This document shows positions 25,861 through 34,504 of a DNA stretch of 64,000 nucleotides, in pieces. Positions within the stretch are counted from its first letter, which is position 1. Every line of letters begins with the position of its first letter. The notes under the pieces are model-generated. The model was not told where the DNA came from. It saw nothing but the letters and a program-made list of their open reading frames with translations, and made no database searches. A program made the translations under genes and the position numbers. The DNA is from an uncultured Collinsella sp. (GTDB lineage Bacteria > Actinomycetota > Coriobacteriia > Coriobacteriales > Coriobacteriaceae): the NCBI GenBank assembly GCA_902491765.1, contig CABUIY010000008.1:26808-90807 (forward strand), read 5' to 3'.

Positions 25861-26940
25861 ATGCTTAGGATCGGTCTTCTTACCAGTGGCGGCGACTGCC
25901 AGGCGCTCAACGCCACTATGCGCGGCATCGTCAAAACGCTTATGACAAATAGCGAAGAACCTATCGAGATCTATGGTTTTGAGGACGGCTACCAGGGCCT
26001 TATCTACAGCAGATTCCGCGTCATGACGCCCGCCGATTTTAGCGGCATCCTCACCCGCGGCGGCACCATCCTGGGCACGAGCCGTACGCCGTTCAAGCGC
26101 CTGGATGTTCCCGAGGCCGATGGCGTCGAGAAGGTGCCCGCAATGGTCCACACCTATCATAAACTGCAGCTCGACTGCCTGTTTATGCTGGGTGGCAACG
26201 GATCCACCAAGACCGCCAACCGCCTGCGCGAAGAGGGCCTCAACGTTATCGCGCTGCCCAAGACCATCGATAACGACACCTGGGGCACCGAGTTGACGTT
26301 TGGCTTTACGAGCGCCATCGACGTCGCCACCAAGTGCATCGACGACATTCACACCACCGCTTCGAGCCACGGCCGCGTGTTCGTTATCGAGATCATGGGC
26401 CACAAGGTTGGCTGGATCCCGCTATACGCCGGCGTCGCGGGCGGCGCGGATGTCATCTTGATTCCCGAGATCCCCTACGACATGGATAACGTCATCAAGA
26501 CCATCGAGCATCGCATGGAAACCGGCAGCCGCTTCACCATCGTGGCCGTCGCCGAGGGTGCCATCTCCAAGGAGGACGCGGCGCTGTCCAAGAAGGAGTA
26601 CAAGAAGAAGCTTGCCGAGCGCACGAGCCCGTCGATTGTCTACGACATCGCCAAGGAGATCGAGGCCAAGACCGGTCGCGAGACCCGCGTCGCCATCCCC
26701 GGCCACACGCAGCGCGGCGGCCAGCCCGACGCCCAGGACCGCATCTTTGCGACCCAGTGCGGCGTCGAGGCGGCACTGGGCTGTCTACGCGGCGAGTTTG
26801 GCTACATGATCGCCCTGCGTGACGGCAAGATGTGCCACATGCCGCTCGAGGAAGTCGCCGGCAAGCTCAAGTATGTCGACCCCCAGAGTGATCTGGTGCG
26901 CGAGGCCAAGGCGCTGGGCATCAGCTTCGGCGACGAATAG
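25861..26940 (+). CDS. pfkA: 6-phosphofructokinase
   Basis: A 359-residue PFK-A family kinase, the committed step of glycolysis. N-terminal LTSGGDCQALNA binds the phosphoryl donor. The GGDGS motif reads GGNGS (residues 111-115), and the catalytic loop PKTIDND (133-139) keeps the catalytic Asp. Gly at the second variable site suggests ATP as donor, while Lys134 is the residue found in PPi-dependent enzymes and in actinobacterial ATP-PFKs. The donor is therefore probably ATP but not certain. GGAAGG precedes the ATG. A long inverted-repeat element begins inside its last codons. Confidence 0.93.
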   Translation: MLRIGLLTSGGDCQALNATMRGIVKTLMTNSEEPIEIYGFEDGYQGLIYSRFRVMTPADFSGILTRGGTILGTSRTPFKRLDVPEADGVEKVPAMVHTYHKLQLDCLFMLGGNGSTKTANRLREEGLNVIALPKTIDNDTWGTELTFGFTSAIDVATKCIDDIHTTASSHGRVFVIEIMGHKVGWIPLYAGVAGGADVILIPEIPYDMDNVIKTIEHRMETGSRFTIVAVAEGAISKEDAALSKKEYKKKLAERTSPSIVYDIAKEIEAKTGRETRVAIPGHTQRGGQPDAQDRIFATQCGVEAALGCLRGEFGYMIALRDGKMCHMPLEEVAGKLKYVDPQSDLVREAKALGISFGDE

Positions 26941-27116
26941 CCTCGGCCGAAACTGCTCTCATCGGAGACCCCAGGGCTTACCTCCCAAATCGTCCTCGGA
27001 CATGTCAGGATCCCGCCGTGCGCTTCGCGCGGCGGGATCCTTCCGTCCTGCGGAAAGATTTGGGAGGTAAGCCCTGGGGCCTCCTACGGTGACTGGGGAG
27101 GCCGAGGCTATTCGTC
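26932..27116. repeat. Nested giant hairpin element A, includes the pfkA stop codon
   Basis: Outer arms GACGAATAGCCTCGGCC (26932-26948) and 27100-27116 are exact complements, and the left arm contains the end and stop codon of pfkA. Middle arms 26969-26990 and 27058-27079 (22 bp) and inner arms 27007-27018 and 27030-27041 are also perfect. The core between middle and inner stems is CGTCCTCGGACATG on one side and CGTCCTGCGGAAAG on the other; elements at 35487, 40943 and 51897 share this core. It can terminate transcription, but its size and shared core suggest more. Confidence 0.9.
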
Positions 27117-27123
27117 TTCTTGC

Positions 27124-27474
27124 TGCAAGTGCCTGGGGTAGGATGCGGCGTGCATTTTTGGGAGTATTCAGCAGCCGAGGGTGCCTGCATACTGGATTTT
27201 GGGCGAGAGACAGGCGCCGCGGGCCGCATTCTGCAAAAAAATGAGCGGTCCTCGAGGCGCCGGAGCTCAAAGTCAGGCTTTCAATGCGCTTTTGTGCGCC
27301 CGCTCCCACACTCGCGGACTCCGGGATGCTGAATTCTCCGGAATTTGCACGCCGCCCCCTGGGGTACCCGCGGGCAAAAAGCAACCGCCCCGCCGAAATA
27401 TGCAATCGGCGGGGCGGTTTATGCAATTTAGTGGCTGTGGGCGCGTCGGTGGCTCGCTACAGCTTGAATCCCAG
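27124..27474. repeat. 350-bp direct repeat, copy 1
   Basis: This block repeats at 29596-29944 in the same orientation, about 85 percent identical by eye. It runs from TGCCTGGGGTAGGATGCGG to AGCTTGAATCCCAG. It contains a strong hairpin ACCGCCCCGCCG/CGGCGGGGCGGT (about 27384-27419) with a T-run on the minus strand. I see no convincing gene inside. Confidence 0.85.
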
Positions 27475-27476
27475 AA

Positions 27477-27514
27477 CGGGTTACTCGGCGCTCTTAAAAG
27501 CGCCGAGTAACCCG
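27477..27514. repeat. Hairpin copying the end of the ABC permease gene
   Basis: CGGGTTACTCGGCGCT (27477-27492) pairs with 27499-27514. Read on the minus strand it contains AAGAGCGCCGAGTAA, identical to the last codons (KSAE-stop) of the FtsX permease gene at 29951. With the adjoining 350-bp repeat it looks like a relic of a duplicated gene end. Confidence 0.8.
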
Positions 27515-27555
27515 CCAAAAAGGGACAGGTTCATCTTTGGCAGGTTAATCTGGGC
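27513..27555. repeat. ACCTGCC/GGCAGGT repeat, copy 3 (inverted)
   Basis: CCAAAAAGGGACAGG and TTTGGCAGGT in inverted orientation, with one arm altered. Confidence 0.8.
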
Positions 27556-27626
27556 AAACGCCGGACAACCATTAGGTGGCCCGGCGTTTGCCCCGCTTTG
27601 CTGGGAATGTCTGTCGTTCAGTGCTC

Positions 27627-27947
27627 TTACTGGCCAGTCCAGTGTTGCGCATAGCTTTTAATGTCTTCGGTAAAACCGTCAAGATCGTCGAGGGTAATCA
27701 CGCTGTCGATAAGCAAATTGGCTATCTCACGGTGCATTGTACTGCGGCGAAGGTCGTTCACCAGCACTCCTGAGGACAGCTTATCCCTATTGATACGCTC
27801 TTCTAGCGCCCAAAATCTACTGGACGCTTCGCTGTCGCCGTTCAGCATCTCAACGTACCGGCCGATGAGCTTTTCCATATAACGTTCTTGCCATTGAGGA
27901 AGCATTTTCTTAAACAGCTTCCAGTCGCTTTCGGCTACGTCGCGCAT
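27627..27947 (-). CDS. Small uncharacterised helical protein
   Basis: A 106-residue, probably all-helical cytosolic protein with the stretch KMLPQWQERYMEKLIGRYVEML and a second part ASSRFWALEERI. I recall similar small unnamed proteins in gut Firmicutes and Actinobacteria but cannot assign a function. The ATG of MRDVAES has GGAG five bases upstream, better than an in-frame ATG 14 codons earlier. It lies in the segment bounded by the two 350-bp direct repeats. Confidence 0.75.
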   Translation of the reverse strand: MRDVAESDWKLFKKMLPQWQERYMEKLIGRYVEMLNGDSEASSRFWALEERINRDKLSSGVLVNDLRRSTMHREIANLLIDSVITLDDLDGFTEDIKSYAQHWTGQ

Positions 27948-28074
27948 ATGTTCTCCGCTCGTCAAACGGGCTTTCCATTTGCCTTTCATTCTATTTGGTT
28001 TTCGCTCGCAGGCGTGGATGAGAGGCTCTCTTCAGCCTTCGAGATTGAGCTTGAATGATCCGTTGCCACAAAAT

Positions 28075-28213
28075 GGACCTATCTACTACGTTTGCTACCA
28101 CACCCTCGACCATGACAAAGATTGTAAAAATAAAACCGCAGGTAGAAAGCTTGCCAGTTTTCGAAAAAGGCGGGTATGGTCGGCCCCTTCGGGCTAAACG
28201 TAGTAAATAGGCC
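28075..28213. repeat. Long imperfect inverted repeat with TACTACGTTT arms
   Basis: The left arm GGACCTATCTACTACGTTTG (from 28075) pairs with the right arm ending AAACGTAGTAAATAGGCC (to 28213). Inner segments CGACCATGAC and GGTATGGTCG also pair. The remaining DNA from 27948 to 28394 shows no gene. Confidence 0.75.
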
Positions 28214-28277
28214 CTTTTCTTGGCGCGCGGTCAGCTCAATGCTTATCTCCGTGCCGGAACTGACCCAATTGTTTGTT

Positions 28278-28344
28278 AGTTGCGGTGATATAGGGACTGT
28301 TTGGCGCTTTGGAGCCTCAAAACAGTCCCTATATCACCGCAACT
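28278..28344. repeat. AGTTGCGGTG palindromic element, copy 2
   Basis: 67 bp with perfect 25-bp arms beginning AGTTGCGGTGATATAGGGAC (left arm 28278-28302). Confidence 0.92.
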
Positions 28345-28394
28345 TGGAAGGGACGGGCGGTGTCGGATGAGTGGCGCTGGCGGGTTAGGGCGGT

Positions 28395-29315
28395 TTAGGC
28401 CTGTTTGCGGTGCTTCCATTGTTTGCGGCACCAGTGCATAAGCGCTTTTACGATGGGAATCGTGATGAGGATGACCCATGCGGGATGGGGCTGTCCCAGG
28501 CAGAACCACATGTAGAGGAACCAAGTTATGGCAGCTGCCGGGTAGACGGCGTCGACAAGCTTTGACAGATGACGTCGGTCGATGAAATCGCCAAGCGCGT
28601 AGTAGACGGGAATCAAAAAGACGAGGAAAAGTCCCGTAGTCCACACGCCGCAAATAATGCCGAGCGCCAGATAGGCGAGGGCGACAAGCACGGGGAAGGG
28701 GAACTTATTCCACGCGCGACCGAGCTTGGTGTGGAAATGCTTGCCATGATGGTCGAGCTTGTCGCGCGCCTCTTTCCAGCTGGAGAATTGTTCGCCGTCG
28801 ATAACCACGGTGCCATCGGCATTGGTGTGCACGCTGTGCCCGTCGTCCTCTAGCGTGTCAATATGTACGCCGCCCGGCCCCACGTGCACCTCTTCACCCT
28901 TGCGGTCGTTGGTCACATGGATGCCGCTCCAGCCAACATGTACTTCCTCGCCTTTATTGGGATCAATGACGTGGATACCGCGCGCGAGGGAAATATCGAC
29001 AAGTGGCTTGTCGCCGCAATCGGCGTGCTCGGCAGAATCCTCAGCCTCGTCAGCCACATCCGCCGTCTCGGTGTCGGCACTGCCGTCCTCAAGGTCGTCG
29101 GCATCGCTAGCCGCTTCCCCATACAACAGCTCGTCCAACGACACGCCATACAGTGCGGCGAGCGCAATAAGGTTATCGGTATCGGGTGAGGACTCACTGC
29201 GCTCCCATTTACTGACAGCCTGGCGACTTACGCCCAGTTGGGCAGCAAGGGCCTCCTGAGAAAGACCGGCAGCTTTGCGGCGATCGACGAGACGCTGTGC
29301 CATCGCAAGGTCCAT
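28395..29315 (-). CDS. XRE-family HTH regulator with C-terminal membrane domain
   Basis: A 306-residue protein. Residues 5-60 are an XRE/Cro helix-turn-helix (GLSQEALAAQLGVSRQAVSKWE). An acidic linker (about 70-105) leads to repeated segments with HVGWSGIHV and HVGPGGVHID, each following KGEEV. Three hydrophobic segments occupy about residues 205-290. This layout, DNA-binding domain tethered to the membrane, is typical of envelope-sensing regulators. The ATG of MDLAMAQ has AAGGA six bases upstream. No partner gene is obvious. Confidence 0.88.
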   Translation of the reverse strand: MDLAMAQRLVDRRKAAGLSQEALAAQLGVSRQAVSKWERSESSPDTDNLIALAALYGVSLDELLYGEAASDADDLEDGSADTETADVADEAEDSAEHADCGDKPLVDISLARGIHVIDPNKGEEVHVGWSGIHVTNDRKGEEVHVGPGGVHIDTLEDDGHSVHTNADGTVVIDGEQFSSWKEARDKLDHHGKHFHTKLGRAWNKFPFPVLVALAYLALGIICGVWTTGLFLVFLIPVYYALGDFIDRRHLSKLVDAVYPAAAITWFLYMWFCLGQPHPAWVILITIPIVKALMHWCRKQWKHRKQA

Positions 29316-29499
29316 GGTGGTTCCTTTCATGTGGTGACCGTAATCGAATGAGGCGAGTATGCCGAAAACAACCGGTAGCGACCACCATTTCTAGTTAGAA
29401 TCTGCCCCAACCCTACCGCAACTACCAGTAGCAACCCCTAACGACCTGCCATTTCATGACAAATGTCAGTGCAAATAACAACCAAGAGCCCTCTCGATA

Positions 29500-29565
29500 A
29501 GTTGCGGTGGAATAGTTCCCGTTTGGCATAGCAGAGCCATAAACGGGAACTATTCCACCGCAACT
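29500..29565. repeat. AGTTGCGGTG palindromic element, copy 3
   Basis: 66 bp with perfect 25-bp arms beginning AGTTGCGGTGGAATAGTTCC (left arm 29500-29524). Confidence 0.92.
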
Positions 29566-29595
29566 TACTATTAGGCCACGCACTCGCAGAGTAGC

Positions 29596-29944
29596 TGCGG
29601 GTGCCTGGGGTAGGATGCGGCGTGCATTTTTTGGAGTATTCAGCAGCCGAGGGCACCTGCATACTGGATTTTGGGCGAAAGGCAGGCGCCATGGGCCGCA
29701 TCCTGTAAAAAACGAGCGGCTCTTGAGGCGTTGGGGGCTCAGAATCAGGACTTTAAGCGCTGTTTTGTGCGCCCGCTCCCGCACCCGCGGGCTCCGGGAT
29801 GCTGAATACTCCGGAATTTGCACGCCGCCCCCTGGGGTACCCGCGGGCAAAAAGCAACCGCCCCGCCGAAATATGCAATCGGCGGGACGGTTTATGCAAA
29901 AATGCGGTTGTGGTACGTTACAGCTCGCTACAGCTTGAATCCCA
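29596..29944. repeat. 350-bp direct repeat, copy 2
   Basis: Same block as 27124-27474, here directly downstream of the ABC permease stop codon. Its hairpin near 29868-29895 with TTTTT on the minus strand probably terminates that operon. With copy 1 it flanks the small gene and the XRE gene, so recombination would remove about 2.5 kb. Confidence 0.85.
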
Positions 29945-29950
29945 GGCAGG

Positions 29951-32716
29951 TTACTCGGCGCTCTTGAGGGCGCCGACCATGTCGATCTTGTTGAGGGTAC
30001 GATTGGTGGCGAGGTTGACGATAAACGTAAAGCCAAAGGAAAGCACCACGGCGAGCACGTAGCTTAGCGGCTCGACCTCAACATCAAAGTACAGCGACGG
30101 CATCTGCAAAATGTACGTAAAGCTCTCGGCAAGCAGGCCACCCAGCGGCACGCCCAGTGCGGTGCCAATCGCCGTGAGGATCAACGTCTCCTTGTTGACG
30201 TAGTGGTGCACCTCACCACGGCGGAAGCCCAGCACCTTGATGGTCGCCAGCTCGCGTTCGCGCTCGGAGATATTCGTGTTGGACAGCGTAAACACCACCA
30301 CAAACGATAGGCACGCCGCCATAAAGGTCACAAGTACCACGACCGAATTGATAATCGTAAAGTTCGCCTCATAGTTTTCCCAATGTTCGGCCGTGCTCGA
30401 GATGGTGAGCCAACCGTCGCTCTTAAGCTTCTTGCTAAACGCAATCTGGTCGGCCGACGAGCCCTTAAGCAGCACAAAGACGCCGTTAAGACGCGCGCTT
30501 CGACCGAACGCGCGCTCATAGGTGCCCTGCGTCATGTAAAGCGTGTTGCCCAGATAGTTAAGCGAAATGTCGCTGACCTTGACCTTGGCTACGTTGAGCG
30601 ACAAATCCTGGACGTGTGCCGTATCGCCCGGCTGAATCCCCAGCACCAGCTGTGAACTCTTACTCAGATACACGTCTCCGTCACGCAAAGACAGCGGCTC
30701 TTTGGACTCGTCCTCGAGGCACACGTAGTCGTCCAGATCGTTCATGCGGTCATCGGGCACCACGATCAGCTGCACGGTCTCGCTCTTGCCGCCAAACGTA
30801 AAGGTAACGTTGTCAGTCATGATCGGCAGCGTCGAAGTTACGGTCACGTTGGAATCATTGGCCGCGCTGCGCTCATCCAACGCCGCGCACGTCTGCGTAA
30901 AGTCATCGGGGTTGGCGACCGCCAGCAAGTCATAGCGCGTGATATGCCCGTACTGCTTGGGCGAAAGCGCGACCGACGTGTCGCGAATACCCATACCGCA
31001 GATCACAAGCGCGGTGCAACCCGCGATGCCAAAGATGGTCATAAAGGCGCGCTTTTTATAGCGGAAAAGGTTGCGTGCAGCGACCTTGTTCAAAAAGCCC
31101 ATGCGGCGCCAGATAAAGCCGATGCGCTCGAGCAGAATGCGCGAGCCAGCGCGCGGGGCCTTGGGACGCATAAGCGAGGCCGGGGTCTCGGCCATCTCGT
31201 GGCGGCAGGCGATAATCGTGGCGCCCACCACGCCCACGGCAAACAGCGCCACCGAAACGAGCGAGGACACGATGTCGTACGAAAGCAGCATCTGGGGCAG
31301 TGAGTACATGTCGTCGAACACCGTAAACAGGAACAGCGGCAGGTCCACAAATCCGATGATGTTGCCGAGCACGCCGCCGATCAGACAGGCCCACAGCGCA
31401 TAGTCCACGTATTTGGACAGGATGCGTCCGCGCGAATAACCGAGCGCCTTATACAGGCCGATGAGCGTGCGCTCCTCCTCGACCATACGCGTGGCGGTGG
31501 TGAGGCTGATGAGCACGGCGACGATAAAGAAGATGAACGGGAACACCGTGGCGATGGCCTCAATTGACGAGCTATCGCTCTCCACGCTCGAGTAGCTTGC
31601 GATATTGCCGCGGTCCTGGATGTACCAGGTGCATTCACCAAGGTCAGAGAGCTCGGCGCGGGCATCGGCAAACTGCTGGTCGGCGGCGGCACGGCGCTGG
31701 TCCAGGTCGGCTTGCGCCTGTGCACGCTCGTCGCTGCCCTCGGCCATGCGATTGATGTTGTCCTGCTCAATCCCAAAGAGCATATTCGCCTGGCGCTCGG
31801 CCGCATCCAAGCTTGCCGGCGTGTCAACCGTCAGTTCCTGAGCGCGCGCCTTCTCACGCTCCTCGCGGATCTTCTCGATATTGCCCTTGACCTCATTGAT
31901 CTTTGCCGCGTAGGAATCCGAATAGGAGTTGAGGCTCTTGGCTCCCTCGACGATCACGTGGACCGCGGAGTAGGAAGAAGATGTCGCGGCGTCCTCGCTC
32001 ACATAGAACTTATAGTCCGCCGCCGAAGCAGCGCGAAAGGCGTTGACTGTCGAGTCAGAACTTACATCAGTGGGGTCGAGGACCTCGGCCGTAATGGTGT
32101 AATCGCCCGCGGCAAACTGGTCCTTGGCGCTTTGATTGGACGAGCTCGCGTCATTGGCGGCAAAACTCACCGTATCGCCGAGCTTTTTGCCCGAAGCCTT
32201 CAGGAACTTCGAAGTCACCGCGACTTCATCAGCGCTCTCGGGCAAATCGCCGTTCACGAGCACCGGCTGATCGATGTTCTCCTTGGAGAGACTCTGCACG
32301 ACCACGCGCTCGCGCGTTGTACCCACAGCGGTGTAGGCGGTCTCGGTGTAGATGCCCTCGGCCGTCTCGACACCATCGACCTCTTGGATGGCGGCGAGAT
32401 CATCGTCGGTCAGGCCATAGGTCGACTGTACGTTAATGTCATAGACATTTTGCTGGTCGAAGTAGGCGTCAACCGAATCGCACAGGTCCTCGCAACCCGC
32501 CTTAAGGCCGCACATCACGCTCACGCCAAGCGCGGTGATGACCACGATTGACAAGAAGCGCTTAAGACTGCCTCGGATTGTGCGGTAGATGCCACGGCGA
32601 AAAACCGTCGGCACTATGTCATTTGAACTTTGGACAGTGCGGTAGGTCGTAAAATCCTGCTCGCGCTCCGTGTTCTGCGCGTCGCGGCGTAGGCTGTTTT
32701 GGCGGTCCTGGTCCAT
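29951..32716 (-). CDS. FtsX-like ABC transporter permease
   Basis: A 921-residue MacB/FtsX-type permease. Residues about 55-75 are the first membrane segment after a basic cytoplasmic tail. A large extracytoplasmic region follows, with a coiled coil at about 280-365 (KINEVKGNIEKIREEREKARA onward). An FtsX domain with three segments lies near 390-510, then a second soluble region and a last FtsX domain at about 800-915. Such permeases move lipids, peptides or drive cell-wall enzymes by mechanotransmission. The ATG (MDQDRQ) is five bases after the ATPase stop; a GTG four codons earlier overlaps that stop and cannot be excluded. Confidence 0.9.
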   Translation of the reverse strand: MDQDRQNSLRRDAQNTEREQDFTTYRTVQSSNDIVPTVFRRGIYRTIRGSLKRFLSIVVITALGVSVMCGLKAGCEDLCDSVDAYFDQQNVYDINVQSTYGLTDDDLAAIQEVDGVETAEGIYTETAYTAVGTTRERVVVQSLSKENIDQPVLVNGDLPESADEVAVTSKFLKASGKKLGDTVSFAANDASSSNQSAKDQFAAGDYTITAEVLDPTDVSSDSTVNAFRAASAADYKFYVSEDAATSSSYSAVHVIVEGAKSLNSYSDSYAAKINEVKGNIEKIREEREKARAQELTVDTPASLDAAERQANMLFGIEQDNINRMAEGSDERAQAQADLDQRRAAADQQFADARAELSDLGECTWYIQDRGNIASYSSVESDSSSIEAIATVFPFIFFIVAVLISLTTATRMVEEERTLIGLYKALGYSRGRILSKYVDYALWACLIGGVLGNIIGFVDLPLFLFTVFDDMYSLPQMLLSYDIVSSLVSVALFAVGVVGATIIACRHEMAETPASLMRPKAPRAGSRILLERIGFIWRRMGFLNKVAARNLFRYKKRAFMTIFGIAGCTALVICGMGIRDTSVALSPKQYGHITRYDLLAVANPDDFTQTCAALDERSAANDSNVTVTSTLPIMTDNVTFTFGGKSETVQLIVVPDDRMNDLDDYVCLEDESKEPLSLRDGDVYLSKSSQLVLGIQPGDTAHVQDLSLNVAKVKVSDISLNYLGNTLYMTQGTYERAFGRSARLNGVFVLLKGSSADQIAFSKKLKSDGWLTISSTAEHWENYEANFTIINSVVVLVTFMAACLSFVVVFTLSNTNISERERELATIKVLGFRRGEVHHYVNKETLILTAIGTALGVPLGGLLAESFTYILQMPSLYFDVEVEPLSYVLAVVLSFGFTFIVNLATNRTLNKIDMVGALKSAE

Positions 32717-32721
32717 GGGCG

Positions 32722-33423
32722 CTACCACTCGATCGTCTCGATAGGCACGGGATTTTGCTGGACCGTCTCGCTCTCCACGCGACCGTTCTTAAAGCGGATC
32801 AGGCGATCGGCCATGGGTGCTAGCGCGGAGTTGTGAGTGATGATGATGACCGTAATGCCCTGCTTGCGGCAAGTGTCCTGTAGCAGCTGCAAGATCTGCT
32901 TGCCGGTTTTATAGTCAAGTGCGCCCGTGGGCTCGTCGCACAAAAGCAGCTTGGGGTTCTTTGCCAGTGCGCGGGCAATGGACACGCGCTGCTGCTCGCC
33001 GCCCGAAAGCTGCGCGGGGAAGTTGGCGAGGCGCTCGCCCAGGCCAACCTGGCAAAGCGTTTGCTCGGCATCGAGCGAATCGGGGCAGATCTGAGCTGCG
33101 AGCTCAACGTTTTCGAGCGCCGTCAGGTTGGGGACCAGATTGTAGAACTGGAAGACAAAGCCCACGTCGGCGCGGCGGTATTCCACGAGCTGAGCCTCGT
33201 TGGCGGAGCTCACGTCGCGCCCGTCCACCGTCACGGTGCCGGAAGTCGCCGTATCCATGCCACCCAGAATGTTGAGCGCCGTGGTTTTACCGGCGCCCGA
33301 AGCGCCCAGGATAATGGCAAGCTCGCCACGCTCAACGGTAAAGCTCGCGCCGTCGAGCGCATGGATGCGGGCATCGCCCTCGCCGTATGCTTTGATGACG
33401 TCTTTAAATTCGATATAGGCCAT
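32722..33423 (-). CDS. ABC transporter ATP-binding protein (MacB/LolD type)
   Basis: A 233-residue ATPase with Walker A GASGAGKTT, Q-loop FQFYNLV, signature LSGGEQQRVSIARAL, Walker B LLLCDEPTGALD and H-loop ITHNS. GALDYKTG is typical of the MacB/LolD branch. It is coupled to the FtsX permease downstream. Substrate unknown. Confidence 0.94.
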   Translation of the reverse strand: MAYIEFKDVIKAYGEGDARIHALDGASFTVERGELAIILGASGAGKTTALNILGGMDTATSGTVTVDGRDVSSANEAQLVEYRRADVGFVFQFYNLVPNLTALENVELAAQICPDSLDAEQTLCQVGLGERLANFPAQLSGGEQQRVSIARALAKNPKLLLCDEPTGALDYKTGKQILQLLQDTCRKQGITVIIITHNSALAPMADRLIRFKNGRVESETVQQNPVPIETIEW

Positions 33424-33478
33424 CGATCGGTTCCCATCTGGTCGGATAACTCTTTAGTATTACCCATTTCACGCCGAC

Positions 33479-33523
33479 CAAAAAGGGACAGGTTCATTTT
33501 GGCAGGTTTTATATGGGGAAACG
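33479..33523. repeat. ACCTGCC/GGCAGGT repeat, copy 4 (inverted)
   Basis: CCAAAAAGGGACAGG then TTTTGGCAGGTTTTAT, upstream of the ABC ATPase gene. Confidence 0.88.
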
Positions 33524-33624
33524 ACAGCCATAGATGAGGCGCCGGGGAGGCAGAGAAATCATCGACGGGGTCAGGCCGACCGCCAAACACAACGCACGCA
33601 TCTCTATCTGTCAGCCGAATCATT

Positions 33625-33653
33625 CGAACAGCTGTTCGTTTCTATGATATGAT
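33625..33653 (+). promoter_or_regulatory. LexA-type SOS box and -10 element before the GyrI-like gene
   Basis: CGAACAGCTGTTCG (33625-33638) is a perfect palindrome that fits the Gram-positive/actinobacterial LexA consensus CGAAC-N4-GTTCG. A -10-like TATGAT follows (33648-33653), so the box covers the -35 region. The gene starts 57 bases after the box. Confidence 0.65.
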
Positions 33654-33694
33654 TCCACTATCTAAGTAGGCCAATACGCAGAAAGGCGGCCAAC

Positions 33695-34333
33695 ATGGCG
33701 TTCGACTTTAAGAAGGAATGCAAGGAGCTCTACAAACCTGCAAGCAAGCCGAGTATCGTAACTGTCCCGCCTATGAGCTACGTTGCCGTTCGCGGAAAGG
33801 GCGACCCAAATACCGAAGGTGGCGAGTATCAAAACGCCCTGCCGCTGCTTTACGGCATCGCCTATACCGTCAAGATGTCGAAGAAAGGCTCAAGGAGTAT
33901 CAAGGGCTATTTCGACTTTGTGGTACCGCCGCTCGAGGGTTTCTGGTGGCAAGACTCCCCGAGCGGCGACATCGATTATGTACGCAAGGACGATTTCAAC
34001 TTTATCTCGTGCATTCGCCTGCCCGATTTCGTCACCCGAGATGACTTTGACTGGGCAGTCGCGGAAGCCACGACCAAAAAGAAACTTGACTTTTCTGCCG
34101 TCGAGCTGCTTAAAGTTGACGAGGGCCTCTGCGTTCAATGCATGCACACCGGGCCCTACGACAACGAACCGGCGACCGTAGGCGCTATGAATGAATACAC
34201 GACCGAGCAGGGCTATGTCCCCGACTTCTCAGACACCCGTTTCCATCACGAAATCTATCTCTCCGATCCACGCAAATGTGCACCGGAGAAACTTAAGACT
34301 GTGGTTCGTCATCCTATCAAGCGCGCTGAATAG
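33695..34333 (+). CDS. GyrI-like small-molecule-binding domain protein
   Basis: A 212-residue stand-alone GyrI-like (SOUL-fold) protein. Typical features are the strand MSYVAVRGKGDPN, the VKMSKKG loop, PPLEGFWW and HTGPYDNEPAT before the C-terminal HHEIYLSDPRK. Such domains bind drugs or cationic ligands; E. coli SbmC/GyrI protects gyrase and is SOS-induced. The SOS-like box just upstream supports a DNA-damage role, by inference. GAAAGG precedes the ATG. Confidence 0.88.
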   Translation: MAFDFKKECKELYKPASKPSIVTVPPMSYVAVRGKGDPNTEGGEYQNALPLLYGIAYTVKMSKKGSRSIKGYFDFVVPPLEGFWWQDSPSGDIDYVRKDDFNFISCIRLPDFVTRDDFDWAVAEATTKKKLDFSAVELLKVDEGLCVQCMHTGPYDNEPATVGAMNEYTTEQGYVPDFSDTRFHHEIYLSDPRKCAPEKLKTVVRHPIKRAE

Positions 34334-34406
34334 CGTGGAGCGTCATCTCACGCGCTAGGTTTTAAGCCAGCCAACCAGCCGCCTCCTAGGCCGTCCGGTA
34401 ATTATC

Positions 34407-34490
34407 TTGACGCGGCCCGTCGCATCTTATAAGTTTGTTTTGCTAAAGCTGGAAAGCCTCTCAACGATGCGCAACTCCAGCTCTTTTTCT
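34407..34490 (+). ncRNA. Candidate small RNA before the Abi_2 remnant
   Basis: TTGACG (34407-34412) and TATAAG (34428-34433) resemble a promoter with a short 15-base spacer. A hairpin with stem AGCTGGA (34447-34453) and TCCAGCT (34476-34482) and the run CTTTTT follow. AAGCCTCT in the loop can also pair with AGAGGCTT just before the downstream ATG. It may only be the terminator of the GyrI-like gene. Confidence 0.35.
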
Positions 34491-34504
34491 ATCAAGAGGC
34501 TTAA

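Noticed and set aside
27181..27510. Open frames inside the 350-bp repeat
   Set aside because: Frames exist in both copies and on both strands but are not conserved in frame between copies, so they are not genes.
32716..32728. GTG start for the FtsX permease, four codons upstream
   Set aside because: It overlaps the ATPase stop and has no better ribosome site than the ATG; the ATG was chosen, though the difference is small.
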